A DNA stretch of 64,000 bases from Microtetraspora sp. NBRC 16547 (GCF_030268965.1 NZ_BSSE01000012.1:1-64000), one strand, 5' to 3'. Counted from the stretch's first letter, positions 8,319-16,874 are shown. A program made the numbers and translations. Notes: generated by a model from the letters alone, not told the origin.

Positions 8319-8368
8319 GCGACGGTACGGGGCCTGAACGGGGGCGTCAGGACAGCCCGTACCGTCGC
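8319..8368 (-). terminator. 13-bp-stem hairpin downstream of the 8383-8960 operon
   Basis: GCGACGGTACGGG (8319-8331) is the exact complement of CCCGTACCGTCGC (8356-8368). CCTGA/TCAGG pair inside the loop and extend the structure. It lies 15 bp beyond the stop of the minus-strand gene 8383-8622, so transcription termination there is the simplest reading. The rest of 8112-8382 holds no gene I can support. Confidence 0.7.
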
Positions 8369-8382
8369 GCCGGTCTGGAAAC

Positions 8383-8622
8383 TCAGGACACCGGCCGCAA
8401 CCGAAGGCGTGCCGAATCCTTCTCTTCGCCCCGTTTCTCCTCGGCCAGGTGTCGGGCCAGTTCTTCAAGATCTCCACCGCAGCGGACGTTGGACAGCCCG
8501 CGTGCCACCTTCTGCGGTGCGAGGTTCGTGCGACGGACGGCGCACCAGCCGCCTCCGGCCGCGTCGGTGGTGGTCCACTGCTTGCCGTACTCGGCTTCCA
8601 GGCTGCGTAGGGTCACGGTCAT
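8383..8622 (-). CDS. Small hypothetical protein, second gene of a pair
   Basis: A 79-residue protein, start ATG 8622. Its start overlaps the stop of the upstream gene by 4 bp (ATGA), so it is translationally coupled to 8619-8960. It is basic, with W-T-T-T-D-A-A-G-G-G-W-C-A-V-R-R early and an acidic, helical C-terminus (D-L-E-E-L-A-R-H-L-A-E-E-K-R). Pairs of this size commonly lie opposite XRE/TPR regulators such as the one at 9076. Function unknown. Confidence 0.65.
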   Translation of the reverse strand: MTVTLRSLEAEYGKQWTTTDAAGGGWCAVRRTNLAPQKVARGLSNVRCGGDLEELARHLAEEKRGEEKDSARLRLRPVS

Positions 8623-8960
8623 ACAGGCAGCCCCATTCGCCTTGAGGGGATCTCCGAAAGCACCTCGCGGATCAGTTCCGACAGCGGGTGCTCGTCTCGC
8701 AGCTCGGCGTACCGGTCGGCGATACGGCGAGCGGCCGTCACCGGGTCGTCGGCCGGACAGTAGGCGTGCTCCCGCAGTCCGGTCCGCTGAGAGATCCGCC
8801 CCGACCACCAGGAGAAGGACGCGCCGTCAGTCCAGACCACAAGATCCACCCAGACTGATACGAGCGCGATCCCGTAGCCCTCGTGAACGTCAGCCGCGAT
8901 GCCGAGATCTTCCAGCACTGTCAGTAATCGGTTGGCTGCCCGGAGTGGTAAGCGATGCAT
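8619..8960 (-). CDS. Small hypothetical protein, first gene of a pair
   Basis: A 113-residue soluble protein with an ATG start at 8960. It alternates hydrophobic beta-like segments (G-I-A-L-V-S-V-W-V-D-L-V-V-W) with S-F-S-W-W-S-G, then a C-terminal helix (A-A-R-R-I-A-D-R-Y-A-E-L). It is divergent from the XRE/TPR regulator at 9076, with a 17-bp palindrome between them, so it is probably under that regulator. Biochemical role unknown. Confidence 0.65.
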   Translation of the reverse strand: MHRLPLRAANRLLTVLEDLGIAADVHEGYGIALVSVWVDLVVWTDGASFSWWSGRISQRTGLREHAYCPADDPVTAARRIADRYAELRDEHPLSELIREVLSEIPSRRMGLPV

Positions 8961-9022
8961 GCCGCGATCATCACGAAGGACAGCACACGCGCTGAACAGC
9001 CCAGCACTGTCGGTAGTGGCTC

Positions 9023-9039
9023 TATTCGTGTCACGAATA
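9023..9039. promoter_or_regulatory. 17-bp perfect palindrome between divergent genes
   Basis: TATTCGTGTCACGAATA is symmetric about the central T at 9031. It lies between the small-gene pair (start 8960, minus) and the XRE/TPR regulator (start 9076, plus). This is a good candidate for that regulator's own operator. TAACCT at 9064-9069 would place a transcript start on the regulator's ATG (leaderless). Confidence 0.6.
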
Positions 9040-9075
9040 CGGCCGCGCTGAGGTGATCCGGCTTAACCTAGCGTC

Positions 9076-10329
9076 ATGGATCGAGCGAGCGGCAGCTTGC
9101 CGCCCCAGTTCTGGTCTTCCCCTCGTGTGGCGTCCGCGCTCGCGGAGTGCGACATCCCCACCATCCTTGCCGAAGCCATGCGAACGCACGGATGGACGCA
9201 GGGACAGCTCGCCGAGGCGGTGGGCTACTCCCAGAGCTGGGTCTCCAAGGTGCTCCGGCATCGGCAGCCGCTCACCATTGATCAAGTTCGGGAGATATCA
9301 GGCCGACTCGGAGTTCCTCTCCATCTGCTCCGGTTCGGCTATCGGGGAGATGACGATCCGACGAAACGGCGAGATTTCGGCAAGGCGGTGGCTCTCGCGG
9401 CGCTCACCGTCGCCCCGACTCCGAAACGCGCCGAGGCCGACGAGACCACGGCGCCCACTCTCACCGCGATCACCGGCGCACAACGCCGTCTTGAGGCCAC
9501 CACTCCCGCCCGTGAGCTGGCGCGTGGGGCGGTCGCTCACGTGGAGATGGCCAATCGGACCCTTGGCCGCGCCGCACTGTCCGCGCACGCCGCAGAGATC
9601 TGCGCCGCCGTCAGCGAGGCGGCCGGGTTCGCGGCCTGGCTGCACGCCGACATGCACGACACCGGCACGGCACGTACCTACTACCGCCTTTCCATCGACA
9701 CAGCCCGGCGGGCGCAGCACAACCTCCTCAGCAGCTACATGATCGGCAGCCTGGCCTCATTCGAGATCGACGCTGAGGATCCTGCTCTCGGCCTGGCGCT
9801 GCTCGCGGAAGCGCGACGCCAGCTCGGTGATCGGCCACCCGCGACCGCGCACGCATGGTTGTCGAGCATCGAGGCGCTCGGATACGCCACCGCCCACAAC
9901 GCCACGGCAGCCCTGACCGCATTGCAGACCGCGGAGAAGGCCGTCACCGCGAGCGAACACGCGGCCGCCCCACCGTGGCCATGGGTCTTCCCGTTCGACC
10001 ACGCCAAGCTCGCGGGCTACCGCGCTCTGGTCATGGTGCGCCTGGAACGGCCCGAGGAGGCCGTGAACGCGTTCGCCGAGTCCCTTTCCTCGACGCAACC
10101 AGCGGTCAAGCAACGAGGCGTACTGATGACCGAGGTCGCCACCGCCAAGAGCATGACCGGGGAGATCGACGAGGCGTTCCACCTGGCGGGCGAGGCCCTC
10201 CGGATCGGGATGAACCACGGATCCGACCGGGTCATCCACCGCGTGCGGCGCTTCCGCAGGAACTACACCGGACCGATCATCAGCGGCGTTCGTGCCTTCG
10301 ACGACAGGCTTCGCGCCACCCACCTGTAG
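9076..10329 (+). CDS. XRE-family HTH regulator with TPR-like C-terminus
   Basis: A 417-residue protein. An XRE-type helix-turn-helix lies at about residues 25-85 (W-T-Q-G-Q-L-A-E-A-V-G-Y-S-Q-S-W-V-S-K-V-L). A long alpha-helical region follows with repeated Ala-rich helices of TPR type, as in actinobacterial Spo0A-binding-like/Rgg-like XRE proteins. The family usually senses a small molecule or peptide through the TPRs. The gene ends 11 bp before the SLOG-like gene at 10341, so they form an operon. The upstream palindrome at 9023 may be its operator. Confidence 0.85.
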   Translation: MDRASGSLPPQFWSSPRVASALAECDIPTILAEAMRTHGWTQGQLAEAVGYSQSWVSKVLRHRQPLTIDQVREISGRLGVPLHLLRFGYRGDDDPTKRRDFGKAVALAALTVAPTPKRAEADETTAPTLTAITGAQRRLEATTPARELARGAVAHVEMANRTLGRAALSAHAAEICAAVSEAAGFAAWLHADMHDTGTARTYYRLSIDTARRAQHNLLSSYMIGSLASFEIDAEDPALGLALLAEARRQLGDRPPATAHAWLSSIEALGYATAHNATAALTALQTAEKAVTASEHAAAPPWPWVFPFDHAKLAGYRALVMVRLERPEEAVNAFAESLSSTQPAVKQRGVLMTEVATAKSMTGEIDEAFHLAGEALRIGMNHGSDRVIHRVRRFRRNYTGPIISGVRAFDDRLRATHL

Positions 10330-10340
10330 AGATGAGGACC

Positions 10341-10814
10341 ATGCCTCGTATCGCCATCTCCGGCCACCGCGGACTGCCTCAGGCCACCGCTGCTCGCATC
10401 GAAGCCGAGCTGAAGAGAGCCCTTGACGACGCAACAGACGTGATCGGCCTGTCCTGCCTGGCGGATGGTGCTGATCAGATCTTCGCCCGAGCGGTCGTGG
10501 AGGCGGGGGGCGGATTGGAGGTCGTTGTTCCCGCGCAGAAGTACCGGGAGGGACTGCCCTCGGAGGCATGGAGTGCGTACGACGCGCTGATCAGTAAGGC
10601 CGACATGGTTCACCAACTTGATTTCGTCGAGTCGACCTCTGAGGCGCACATGGCCGCCAGCGTGTTCATGCTCGACCAGGCGGACCAGCTCTTCGCCGTA
10701 TGGGACGGCAAGCCCGCCCGAGGGTTCGGCGGCACCGCCGACGTCGTCGCCGAGGCTCGTGGCCGAGGCATGGCCGTACGAGTGATCTGGCCGGAAGGGG
10801 CAGAGCGCGACTGA
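10341..10814 (+). CDS. SLOG-superfamily Rossmann-fold protein
   Basis: A 157-residue protein that begins R-I-A-I-S-G-H-R-G-L-P, then D-V-I-G-L-S-C-L-A-D-G-A-D-Q and D-Q-L-F-A-V-W-D-G-K-P, and ends in G-G-T-A-D-V-V-A-E-A-R. This is the pattern of YpsA/LOG-like (SLOG) nucleotide-binding folds, which bind or process nucleotide-derived ligands in the cytoplasm. ATG 10332 is an alternative start. It is in an operon with the XRE/TPR regulator, and SLOG proteins are often sensors or effectors in conflict systems, but here no effector partner is seen. Ligand unknown. Confidence 0.7.
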   Translation: MPRIAISGHRGLPQATAARIEAELKRALDDATDVIGLSCLADGADQIFARAVVEAGGGLEVVVPAQKYREGLPSEAWSAYDALISKADMVHQLDFVESTSEAHMAASVFMLDQADQLFAVWDGKPARGFGGTADVVAEARGRGMAVRVIWPEGAERD

Positions 10815-10929
10815 AGCGGAGCAGTGACGCGGCCGCCGTGGCGCCGCCGGCCGAACTCGCTTTGCTCGCCCTTCGGGTGCCTTCGGCATTCCGCCGGCCG
10901 CACCACTCGCGTACGTGACCAGGCAGCCC

Positions 10930-11388
10930 TTATGCCGGGTCCCGCCGTTCCCACTCACGGGCGATCCGGCGAGCGGTGGCGATGCGTTGCCGGGCGTACT
11001 CGGCCCAGAAGTGCTCCCCGTGCCGATGGCCACTCCCGGCGTAACGCCACTCTTGATGCGTCACTGTCTCCCGCTCCACCACGGCCGGGGGACCGAGCAG
11101 TTCGCATGCTTCCTTGGCGCGATGATCGGCCCGCGTCTGTCGCAGATCGCCGAGCGTGACGGAGTAAAGGCGGCTTTTCGTCGAGAAGTGGCCCCGGTAG
11201 CCGAGCATGTGAGCCCACTGCCGCAACGGCAGGTCCCGATACTGAGGAAGGTCGCCGAGGCCGAAGCAGGTGTAGATCATGCGCCGGGCGTGCTCGGTCA
11301 CCTCCAGCCGGGAGATCTCCCAGGCGTGGCGGATCGGGCGGTCTACGGTTCCCGCCGACTCGGCTTCCTTGGTGGCGTACTTAGCCAC
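10930..11388 (-). pseudogene. RepSA-type replication initiator, C-terminal fragment
   Basis: The 152-residue frame begins V-A-K-Y-A-T-K-E-A-E and continues through R-Q-W-A-H-M-L-G-Y-R-G-H-F-S-T-K-S-R-x-Y-S-V-T-L-G-D-L-R-Q, the conserved end of pSAM2-like replication initiators of actinomycete integrative elements. The family is about 450 residues, so roughly two thirds of the N-terminus is gone. GTG 11388 is probably not a true start. A further remnant of the same family is at 34105-34221. Confidence 0.8.
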
Positions 11389-11392
11389 ATGG

Positions 11393-11632
11393 ATGCGGCA
11401 AGAAGCGGGCAGATGGAAAGATTTGCAACAGCCTCCTCCGGGTCAGTCGCCAGAGGCTCCTGATCTGGAGCAGCGCATAGGACGCCTGCGCGGTGAGGCG
11501 CAGAGCTTCACAGCGGCCGTCGAACGCCGTACGAAGCGAGCCACCGCCGATGCGGCCGAGATCCGGCAGCGCTGGTACCTCCCGGAGGAAGACGGCGGAT
11601 TGCCGCTGTCCACGAAGCGCCGTCGAGCATGA
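11393..11632 (+). CDS. Small hypothetical, low confidence
   Basis: A 79-residue frame: Pro/Gln-rich start, then a charged helical section (L-E-Q-R-I-G-R-L-R-G-E-A and R-T-K-R-A-T-A-D-A-A-E-I-R-Q-R) and a Trp/Tyr/Pro turn. It may be the end of a longer coiled-coil protein cut by rearrangement, since nothing upstream looks like its beginning. No ribosome binding site is convincing. Confidence 0.35.
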   Translation: MRQEAGRWKDLQQPPPGQSPEAPDLEQRIGRLRGEAQSFTAAVERRTKRATADAAEIRQRWYLPEEDGGLPLSTKRRRA

Positions 11633-11766
11633 TTCACATAACCGTCGACTGTCTGCGACGGAACCTGCGACCGGCGGCGTCAGGAGCCGACGCGTGACAC
11701 AGGTCATGGGTCTCGCTGCTTGCGTTTATTTCGTTCGTTGCGGATACTGCGAGAGGAGGTACTGCG

Positions 11767-12222
11767 ATGACAGACGTGCAGGCCAAGCGGGTTCAGCCCG
11801 GGAGCATCGATGCCGAGATGGCCGGTCGAGCCGTGCGCCGCATCAAGGATTACCTCATGCGGTCTCGCGAACAGCCGACGATCCGTGTCGTCGGCGAGCA
11901 TGGCGCTGAGGACCCATTGATCTTGCCCAGGGAGGCCGTAAGTCTGCTCGCCTTCATACTTGCCCATGCGGCTGAGGGGCGGGGAGTGACGGTTATTCCC
12001 TCCCACGCCGAGCTGACGACCCAACAGGCAGCGGACATGCTGAACGTCTCGCGTCCCTATCTGATCAAGCTTCTGGAGGAAGGGGAGATCCCCTTCCGCT
12101 TGGTCGGCAAGCACAGGCGTGTTACATACGAAGACCTTCAGGAGTACAAGCGCCGCGATGATGCCAAGCGCCGTACGGCCGCCGATCAACTTGCTGCCCT
12201 AGGCCAAGAGCTGGGCATCTAA
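11767..12222 (+). CDS. Excisionase-type HTH antitoxin of a PIN toxin
   Basis: A 151-residue protein; GAGAGGAGG at 11752-11760 sets the ATG. The N-terminal half is mixed alpha/beta. At residues ~78-130 there is an excisionase/MerR-like helix-turn-helix (L-T-T-Q-Q-A-A-D-M-L-N-V-S-R-P-Y-L-I-K-L-L) with the wing R-L-V-G-K-H-R-R-V. The PIN gene starts 3 bp after its stop. In such pairs the HTH protein binds the promoter and neutralises the PIN ribonuclease. GATACT near 11745 is a possible -10 box. Confidence 0.85.
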   Translation: MTDVQAKRVQPGSIDAEMAGRAVRRIKDYLMRSREQPTIRVVGEHGAEDPLILPREAVSLLAFILAHAAEGRGVTVIPSHAELTTQQAADMLNVSRPYLIKLLEEGEIPFRLVGKHRRVTYEDLQEYKRRDDAKRRTAADQLAALGQELGI

Positions 12223-12224
12223 GC

Positions 12225-12779
12225 ATGTGCTTTGTGGTGGTCTATGACGCCAACGTGCTCTATGGCAACACGCTCCGCGATCTACTCATTCGCTTGGCCA
12301 TGACGGGACGGCTCCAGGCCAAATGGACCAGCAGGATTCTCGACGAAATGCAGCGCAACCTCGCTGCCAATCGCCCAGACATTCCGGAAGGGAAGCTGGG
12401 CAAGCTTCGCCTGCTCATGAACTCTGCTGTCCGAGACTGCGTGGTCGAAGGGTACGAGCCTATTGTCGAGGGGCTGAAACTGCCCGACGCGGATGACCGA
12501 CACGTGCTTGCTGCGGCGATCAAGGCGGGAGCGCAGGTCATCGTCACATTGAATCTCAGAGACTTTCCTTCGGAGCACTTGACGCCCTGGGGGATTGAGG
12601 CGAAGTCTCCCGACGATTTCGTACTCGACCAGATCGATCTCGACGGGCGAGTGGTTTGGGCCTGCGTTCAGCAGATCGCGGACTCACGAGTGAACCCGCC
12701 GGAGACTGTAGACGACGTGCTCGACGCTTTGGAGAAAGCAGGCCTTGTCGAGTCGGTCGCTGCCCTTCGGGCTGGTTAG
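12225..12779 (+). CDS. PIN-domain ribonuclease toxin (VapC-like)
   Basis: A 184-residue protein. The first conserved Asp is in V-V-Y-D-A-N-V-L-Y. The second acidic patch is D-A-D-D-R-H-V-L-A-A-A-I, and V-T-L-N-L-R-D-F-P follows, as in PIN domains that cleave RNA with Mg2+. A ~50-residue C-terminal helical extension follows the domain. It is translated with the HTH antitoxin at 11767. The [10 protein letters not shown] peptide frame begins 48 bp after its stop and in the same reading frame. Target RNA unknown. Confidence 0.88.
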   Translation: MCFVVVYDANVLYGNTLRDLLIRLAMTGRLQAKWTSRILDEMQRNLAANRPDIPEGKLGKLRLLMNSAVRDCVVEGYEPIVEGLKLPDADDRHVLAAAIKAGAQVIVTLNLRDFPSEHLTPWGIEAKSPDDFVLDQIDLDGRVVWACVQQIADSRVNPPETVDDVLDALEKAGLVESVAALRAG

Positions 12780-12827
12780 CCGGTCGCTCTGGGCCGGAGG
12801 CGTGGCGAGCATGATCTATTGCCTGAA

Positions 12828-12959
12828 GTGAACCTCTACCACCAGCAGTACCTGTACAAGAACCCGGGCGGCTACTGCGGCATCGGCGGTACGGGTGTCA
12901 ACGCAGGTGACCCTTCGGCTTGGTGCCCGACTGGGCTGACGACCTCTACGGATGAGTAG
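12828..12959 (+). CDS. [10 protein letters not shown]-family micropeptide, copy 1
   Basis: A 43-residue frame from GTG 12828 (TTG 12819 is also in frame): polar/aromatic leader [10 protein letters not shown], core [16 protein letters not shown], then [12 protein letters not shown] and stop. Copy 5 (28860-29003) has the same leader and core with many silent codon differences. Upstream of the GTG, Asp-Leu-Leu-Pro is shared too, but the ATG seen in copy 5 reads GAG here. GGAGG at 12796-12800 is far from either start. Two Cys and many Gly suggest a modified, disulfide or metal-binding peptide; function is unknown. It lies directly behind the PIN toxin. Confidence 0.6.
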   Translation: MNLYHQQYLYKNPGGYCGIGGTGVNAGDPSAWCPTGLTTSTDE

Positions 12960-13009
12960 CCGAGATTGCTGAGACCCCCGAGCGGCGGTTAGGCCTGCTC
13001 GGAGGTCTC
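12870..13009. repeat. 140-bp duplicated segment, copy A
   Basis: From the Gly-Tyr-Cys codons of peptide copy 1 to the end of the GntR gene, this segment is homologous to 19337-19477. Both contain the peptide C-terminus, its stop, the string ATTGCTGAGACC and then GGTTAGGCCTGCTCGGAGGT. Similarity stops at both edges. The GntR gene is whole here but only its last codons exist in copy B, so copy A is probably closer to the ancestral order. Confidence 0.75.
12971..13009. terminator. Bidirectional hairpin
   Basis: GAGACCCCCGAGC (12971-12983) pairs with GCTCGGAGGTCTC (12997-13009) with one mismatch. The right arm encodes the end of the GntR protein (…T-S-E-Q-A), so it serves the peptide from one side and GntR from the other. 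Confidence 0.65.
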
Positions 13010-13207
13010 GTTCTTGTCCTGGGCGACGAAGGAACCCATGTCCAGGGTGGTGACGACGAGGCCGACTTCGCGGAGCTTGGCGGTCACCTTGCGGATGGTC
13101 ACGCGGGCGACGCCGAACTCGCCTTCCATCTGGACCTCGGAAATGAGGTAACGAGGCGGGTACTCGCCCGACTCGATGCGTGCGCGTACGACCTCGTAGA
13201 TCTGCAC
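12989..13207 (-). CDS. Short GntR-type winged-helix protein
   Basis: A 72-residue protein (GTG 13207) that is just the GntR DNA-binding domain: I-Y-E-V-V-R-A-R-I-E-S-G-E-Y-P-P-R, L-I-S-E-V, G-V-A-R-V-T-I-R-K-V and wing-like V-V-T-T-L-D-M-G-S-F-V. No ligand domain follows, unlike typical GntR proteins of ~240 residues. It lies 14 bp after the stop of lgt on the same strand. The frame upstream of the GTG reads K-W-V-Q-I, like longer relatives, so the real start may be non-canonical. Its last codons are duplicated at 19457-19477. Confidence 0.75.
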   Translation of the reverse strand: MQIYEVVRARIESGEYPPRYLISEVQMEGEFGVARVTIRKVTAKLREVGLVVTTLDMGSFVAQDKNETSEQA

Positions 13208-13221
13208 CCACTTGGGTTGCG

Positions 13222-14118
13222 TCAGGTGCTCTCGATCGGATCGGAGGCCTGCCCGCCGTTCTCCTCATGCGAGGCATTGTGTTGTGAGGCCGGCACCATG
13301 ATCTGTTCGGTGTCCTTGGTACGAGTCACCCAGAGATAGACCAGCGCGCCGATGAACAGCGCGATCGAAGTCCACTGGTTGATCCGCATCCCGAGGAGCG
13401 TCACCGCGTGGTCTACCCCGCCGACCGGGTCGATCCGCAGCCCCTCGATCCAGAACCGCCCGAACGTGTAGCCGGCGACGTAGAGGGCGAACAGGCGGCC
13501 ATGGCGCAGCGTGAACCGCCTGCCGGCCAGGATCAGTCCGAAACCGAGCGCCGCGTCCCACAGCGACTCGTACAGGAACGTCGGCTGGTAGAGCACGCCT
13601 GCCTCGCCGCCGTGCGCGAGGTCGATCTCCAGGCCCCACGGCAACGTGGTTGGACTGCCGTACAGCTCCTGGTTGAACCAGTTGCCCCAGCGGGCGATCG
13701 CCTGCCCGAACGCGATGCTGGGCGCGATCGCGTCGGCCACGGCGCCCAGGGACAGCCCTCGGCGGCGGCAGGCCAGCCACACGCCCACGCCTCCCAGGGC
13801 GACCGCGCCCCAGATGCTGAGCCCGCCTTCCCAGATGAACAGCGCTCGGTAGGGCTTCTTGATCGCGTGCGGGCCGAAGTAGGTCTGCCAGTCGGTGATG
13901 ACGTGGTAGAGGCGAGCGCCGATCAGGCCGAAGATCACTGCGGGGACCGCGATGTCGCTGATCGTGCCCTTCTCGCCGCCGCGGGCGCGCCAGCGGCGCT
14001 CGCTCAGCCAGATGCCGAAGCCAATCGCGATGATCATGCACAATGCGTAGGCCCGGATCGGGATGAATCCGAGATACCAGACCCCTTCGGGAGGGCTGGG
14101 AATCGAGGCAAGGAGCAT
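13222..14118 (-). CDS. lgt: Prolipoprotein diacylglyceryl transferase
   Basis: A 298-residue membrane enzyme that moves a diacylglyceryl group from phosphatidylglycerol to the lipobox Cys of prolipoproteins. About seven membrane helices are seen. Diagnostic motifs are G-A-R-L-Y-H-V-I-T-D-W and G-Q-A-I-A-R-W-G-N-W-F-N-Q-E-L-Y-G, which include the Lgt signature Arg and the conserved Asn-Gln-Glu. ATG 14118 is used because the frame beyond it is Arg-rich and not protein-like. Likely substrates in this window are the lipoproteins at 7719, 16875 and 19564. A short GntR gene follows it. Confidence 0.95.
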   Translation of the reverse strand: MLLASIPSPPEGVWYLGFIPIRAYALCMIIAIGFGIWLSERRWRARGGEKGTISDIAVPAVIFGLIGARLYHVITDWQTYFGPHAIKKPYRALFIWEGGLSIWGAVALGGVGVWLACRRRGLSLGAVADAIAPSIAFGQAIARWGNWFNQELYGSPTTLPWGLEIDLAHGGEAGVLYQPTFLYESLWDAALGFGLILAGRRFTLRHGRLFALYVAGYTFGRFWIEGLRIDPVGGVDHAVTLLGMRINQWTSIALFIGALVYLWVTRTKDTEQIMVPASQHNASHEENGGQASDPIEST

Positions 14119-14307
14119 GCCGGTGAGGCTAGTCAACGCGAGGCCACCTGGCCGCCTTCGTGACCTGATCGCGAACCTTCTGCGGCGTGACGTGGCGTAG
14201 CCGAACCGGTGCGGACGTCGCCGCTCTTCATCTCGAGAAGGCGGTTGACCTGTGGGCAGAGTTCCGGTCGAGCTCGCGCTAGCCAAGATCCATAGCACGG
14301 CGGGCCA

Positions 14308-16101
14308 CTACGACGGAAGACGCAGGGTGAACGTCGTGCGGACACCTGGCACGCTGGCGACCGCGGCTGTGCCACCGTGCGCCTCAGCCAGGTTGCGCAC
14401 GATGGCGAGCCCGAGCCCGCTGCCGCCGGTCTGGCGGTTGCGGGACTTCTCCGCCCGCCAGAACCGGTCGAAGACATGGGGAAGGTACTCGGCGCGGATC
14501 CCGATCCCCGTATCGGACACCTCGACGACGACCTGGTCGCCATCCTGGTGGGCGCTCAGCGTGATGTGCCCGCCGCGGGGCGTGTAGCGCAGGGAGTTGG
14601 TCACCAGGTTGCCGATGGCCTGGCGGAGCCGTACCGGATCCGCGGTCAGCGGGGGGTCATTGGTAACCACGGTGGTCAGCGTGAGCCCTGCGGCTTCGGC
14701 CCTGCTTCGGTGGGCGATGGTCACCTGGTCGAGAAGGTCGCCGAGGTGGACGGGTTCGACGTGCAGACGGAGCTTGCCCGCGTCGGCGAGGGCGAGCTCC
14801 TGAAGGTCGTCGACGATGTGCTGCAGCAGCAGGATCTCCTCGACCAGCGAGGCGATCAGCGCGGGGTCCAACTCGGCGACGCCGTCCTGGGCAGCCTCCA
14901 GCCAGCCCCTGAGGTTGCTCAGCGGTGTGCGCAGCTCGTGGGAGACGTCGCTGACCATGGCCTTGCGCTGCTCTTCCATGCGCTGGAGGTGTTCCGACAT
15001 CTCGTTGAACGCCGCGGCGAGCTCGCTGATCTCGCCGGTGGTCCTGATCGTGACGCGGGCGGAGCTGTCCCCGTCGCGCATCCGCTGCGCGGCGTGGGTG
15101 AGCGCGTTGACGGGCCTGACCAGGCGCCTGGCCGCCATGACGCTCACGCCCACGGTCAGCATGAGCACGAGGAGGGCGGCACCGGCGATCGAGGGCAGTG
15201 GGATGCGCTGGCCGGTGGCCTCGGCAGGGGAGTCGATGTACAGGTACGCCGCGGGGGCGACGTAGGGATCGAGTTGTTCTTTGCGGGCGGTGACGATGCA
15301 GGAGGAGATCACCTGATCGGGTTCGGCGACCGGCGGCATCGGCTGTTTCTCCTTGGAGACCCAGGTGAAGTCGAGGCCGACCGAGCCCCTTCCCGCGCCC
15401 TTGCCCTTGAGGCACCTGCTGACCAGGAGGTTGAGTTGTTTCAACGCGGCTTTCTCGGTGCGCGTCGGCGTGCTGAAGGTGGTGGCGTCGCAGCCGACGA
15501 CCACGACGGGGGCCGTGGTCGGTATCGGCCTCGGCATCGGGCTCGGCTCCTGACCGACCCTCTGGCTGAGCGTCGTGACGAGGGGCCTGCCGGTGTTCGA
15601 GACGGTCACCTGTACGGCCTGCCCGGTGCGGCCCGCACAGGCGGCGTAGGCGTCGGCGGCCTTCCTCAGCCGGGCGCGATCGCGGTCGGACAGCAGGAAG
15701 GGACCCACCGCGCGTGGATCGATACGGTCCCTGGCCGCCCCCGGCACCAGGGTCACGTCCACGGCCAGGGGGTCGACGACGGCCGACACCTTGGCGGGCA
15801 GTGGGGTCCCGGCGGTCGCCGAGTCCGCGATGAGGGTGCCGTTCTCGGTGGTCAGCGCGATGCGGCGGCTGTTCTGGGCGGCGAGATCGCGCAGGGGGGC
15901 GGCGACGCCCGACCAGTCCGAGTGGCGGGAGGCGTAGCCGAGCAGGCTGTTGTTGATCCGGGCGTCGCTGGCCAGCGTCTGGCCCTGCTCCCGCTGGATG
16001 GCGCCGGAGGTGCTGCTGGCAGCCAGCCACGCGGTCGCTGTGATCGAGCAGACCGCCACGACAGCCGAACTCGTGAGCAACCTGACAAACAACGACCTCA
16101 T
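14308..16101 (-). CDS. Two-component sensor kinase with HAMP domain
   Basis: A 597-residue membrane kinase. A first membrane helix lies at residues ~10-30, then a large extracytoplasmic sensor (to ~300) with four Cys, two within the …C-D-A-T and R-C-L-K-G-K segments. A second helix spans ~303-324, followed by a HAMP domain and H-boxes S-D-V-S-H-E-L-R-T-P-L with phospho-His at about 388. The ATPase has N-L-V-T-N-S-L-R-Y-T and D-T-G-I-G-I, then G-S-G-L-G-L-A-I-V. It overlaps the regulator gene by 4 bp (16098-16101). The divergent L,D-transpeptidase suggests, without proof, an envelope-stress role. Confidence 0.93.
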   Translation of the reverse strand: MRSLFVRLLTSSAVVAVCSITATAWLAASSTSGAIQREQGQTLASDARINNSLLGYASRHSDWSGVAAPLRDLAAQNSRRIALTTENGTLIADSATAGTPLPAKVSAVVDPLAVDVTLVPGAARDRIDPRAVGPFLLSDRDRARLRKAADAYAACAGRTGQAVQVTVSNTGRPLVTTLSQRVGQEPSPMPRPIPTTAPVVVVGCDATTFSTPTRTEKAALKQLNLLVSRCLKGKGAGRGSVGLDFTWVSKEKQPMPPVAEPDQVISSCIVTARKEQLDPYVAPAAYLYIDSPAEATGQRIPLPSIAGAALLVLMLTVGVSVMAARRLVRPVNALTHAAQRMRDGDSSARVTIRTTGEISELAAAFNEMSEHLQRMEEQRKAMVSDVSHELRTPLSNLRGWLEAAQDGVAELDPALIASLVEEILLLQHIVDDLQELALADAGKLRLHVEPVHLGDLLDQVTIAHRSRAEAAGLTLTTVVTNDPPLTADPVRLRQAIGNLVTNSLRYTPRGGHITLSAHQDGDQVVVEVSDTGIGIRAEYLPHVFDRFWRAEKSRNRQTGGSGLGLAIVRNLAEAHGGTAAVASVPGVRTTFTLRLPS

Positions 16102-16784
16102 GCGCGGGTCAGTTTGTAGCCGACGCCGTACACGGTCAACAGCCGGACCGGGCGGCGCGGATCAGGCTCGATCTTCTTGCGCAGGTTCATCACGTGCACG
16201 TCGACCGTGCGTTCGGTGATGAACCCGTCAAAGCCGTGGATGCGCTCCAGTAACTGCTTCCTGGTGAACACCCGTTCCGGCTCGGCGGCCAGCGTCTCGA
16301 TGATCCGGAACTCCGCGAGCGTGCAGACCACCGGCGTGTCCGCCGCGGTGACGGTGTGTCTGATCGGGTCCACGAGGAGATCGCCCGCCTGGAACACCTG
16401 CCGATCGGTGTCCCGGGACTTCCCGGTACGGCGCAGCAGGGTCCGCACACGGGCCATCAGCTCACGCGGGCTGTACGGCTTGGCGACATAATCGTCAGCA
16501 CCGAGGTCGAGCCCCAACAACAGATCGTCCTCGGTGGACCTGGCGGTCAGCATCAGGATCGGCAGGTCGGACTCGGCACGCAGCACCCGGCAGACGTCCA
16601 ACCCGTCAACCTTCGGCATCATCACGTCGAGCACCACGAGGTCGGGATCCGCCCGCCGCGCCTCGTCGATCGCGGAACGCCCGTCGTGCACGACGAGGAC
16701 CTCATGGCCCTCCCGCTCCAGGTACCGCCTGAGCAGTTCGGCCTGCTTGGGATCATCCTCGGCGACCAGCACGTACGCGCACAT
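16098..16784 (-). CDS. OmpR-family response regulator
   Basis: A 228-residue regulator: receiver with acidic pair E-D-D near residue 10, phospho-Asp at about 53 in V-L-D-V-M-M-P, Thr in M-L-T-A-R and Lys in V-A-K-P-Y-S. A winged-helix domain follows from about residue 130 (R-H-T-V-T-A through T-V-D-V-H-V-M-N-L-R-K-K-I). It is the first gene of the operon, with the kinase downstream. A 90-bp gap separates it from the divergent L,D-transpeptidase at 16875, which probably shares the control region. Confidence 0.94.
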   Translation of the reverse strand: MCAYVLVAEDDPKQAELLRRYLEREGHEVLVVHDGRSAIDEARRADPDLVVLDVMMPKVDGLDVCRVLRAESDLPILMLTARSTEDDLLLGLDLGADDYVAKPYSPRELMARVRTLLRRTGKSRDTDRQVFQAGDLLVDPIRHTVTAADTPVVCTLAEFRIIETLAAEPERVFTRKQLLERIHGFDGFITERTVDVHVMNLRKKIEPDPRRPVRLLTVYGVGYKLTRA

Positions 16785-16874
16785 GGGCTGAGGTTATGGC
16801 CATGTCATGGGTGCACATGGGATTCGCATGACAACCAAACAGGTTTCACACATTCTGTCGCCAGGCTGCGGCAG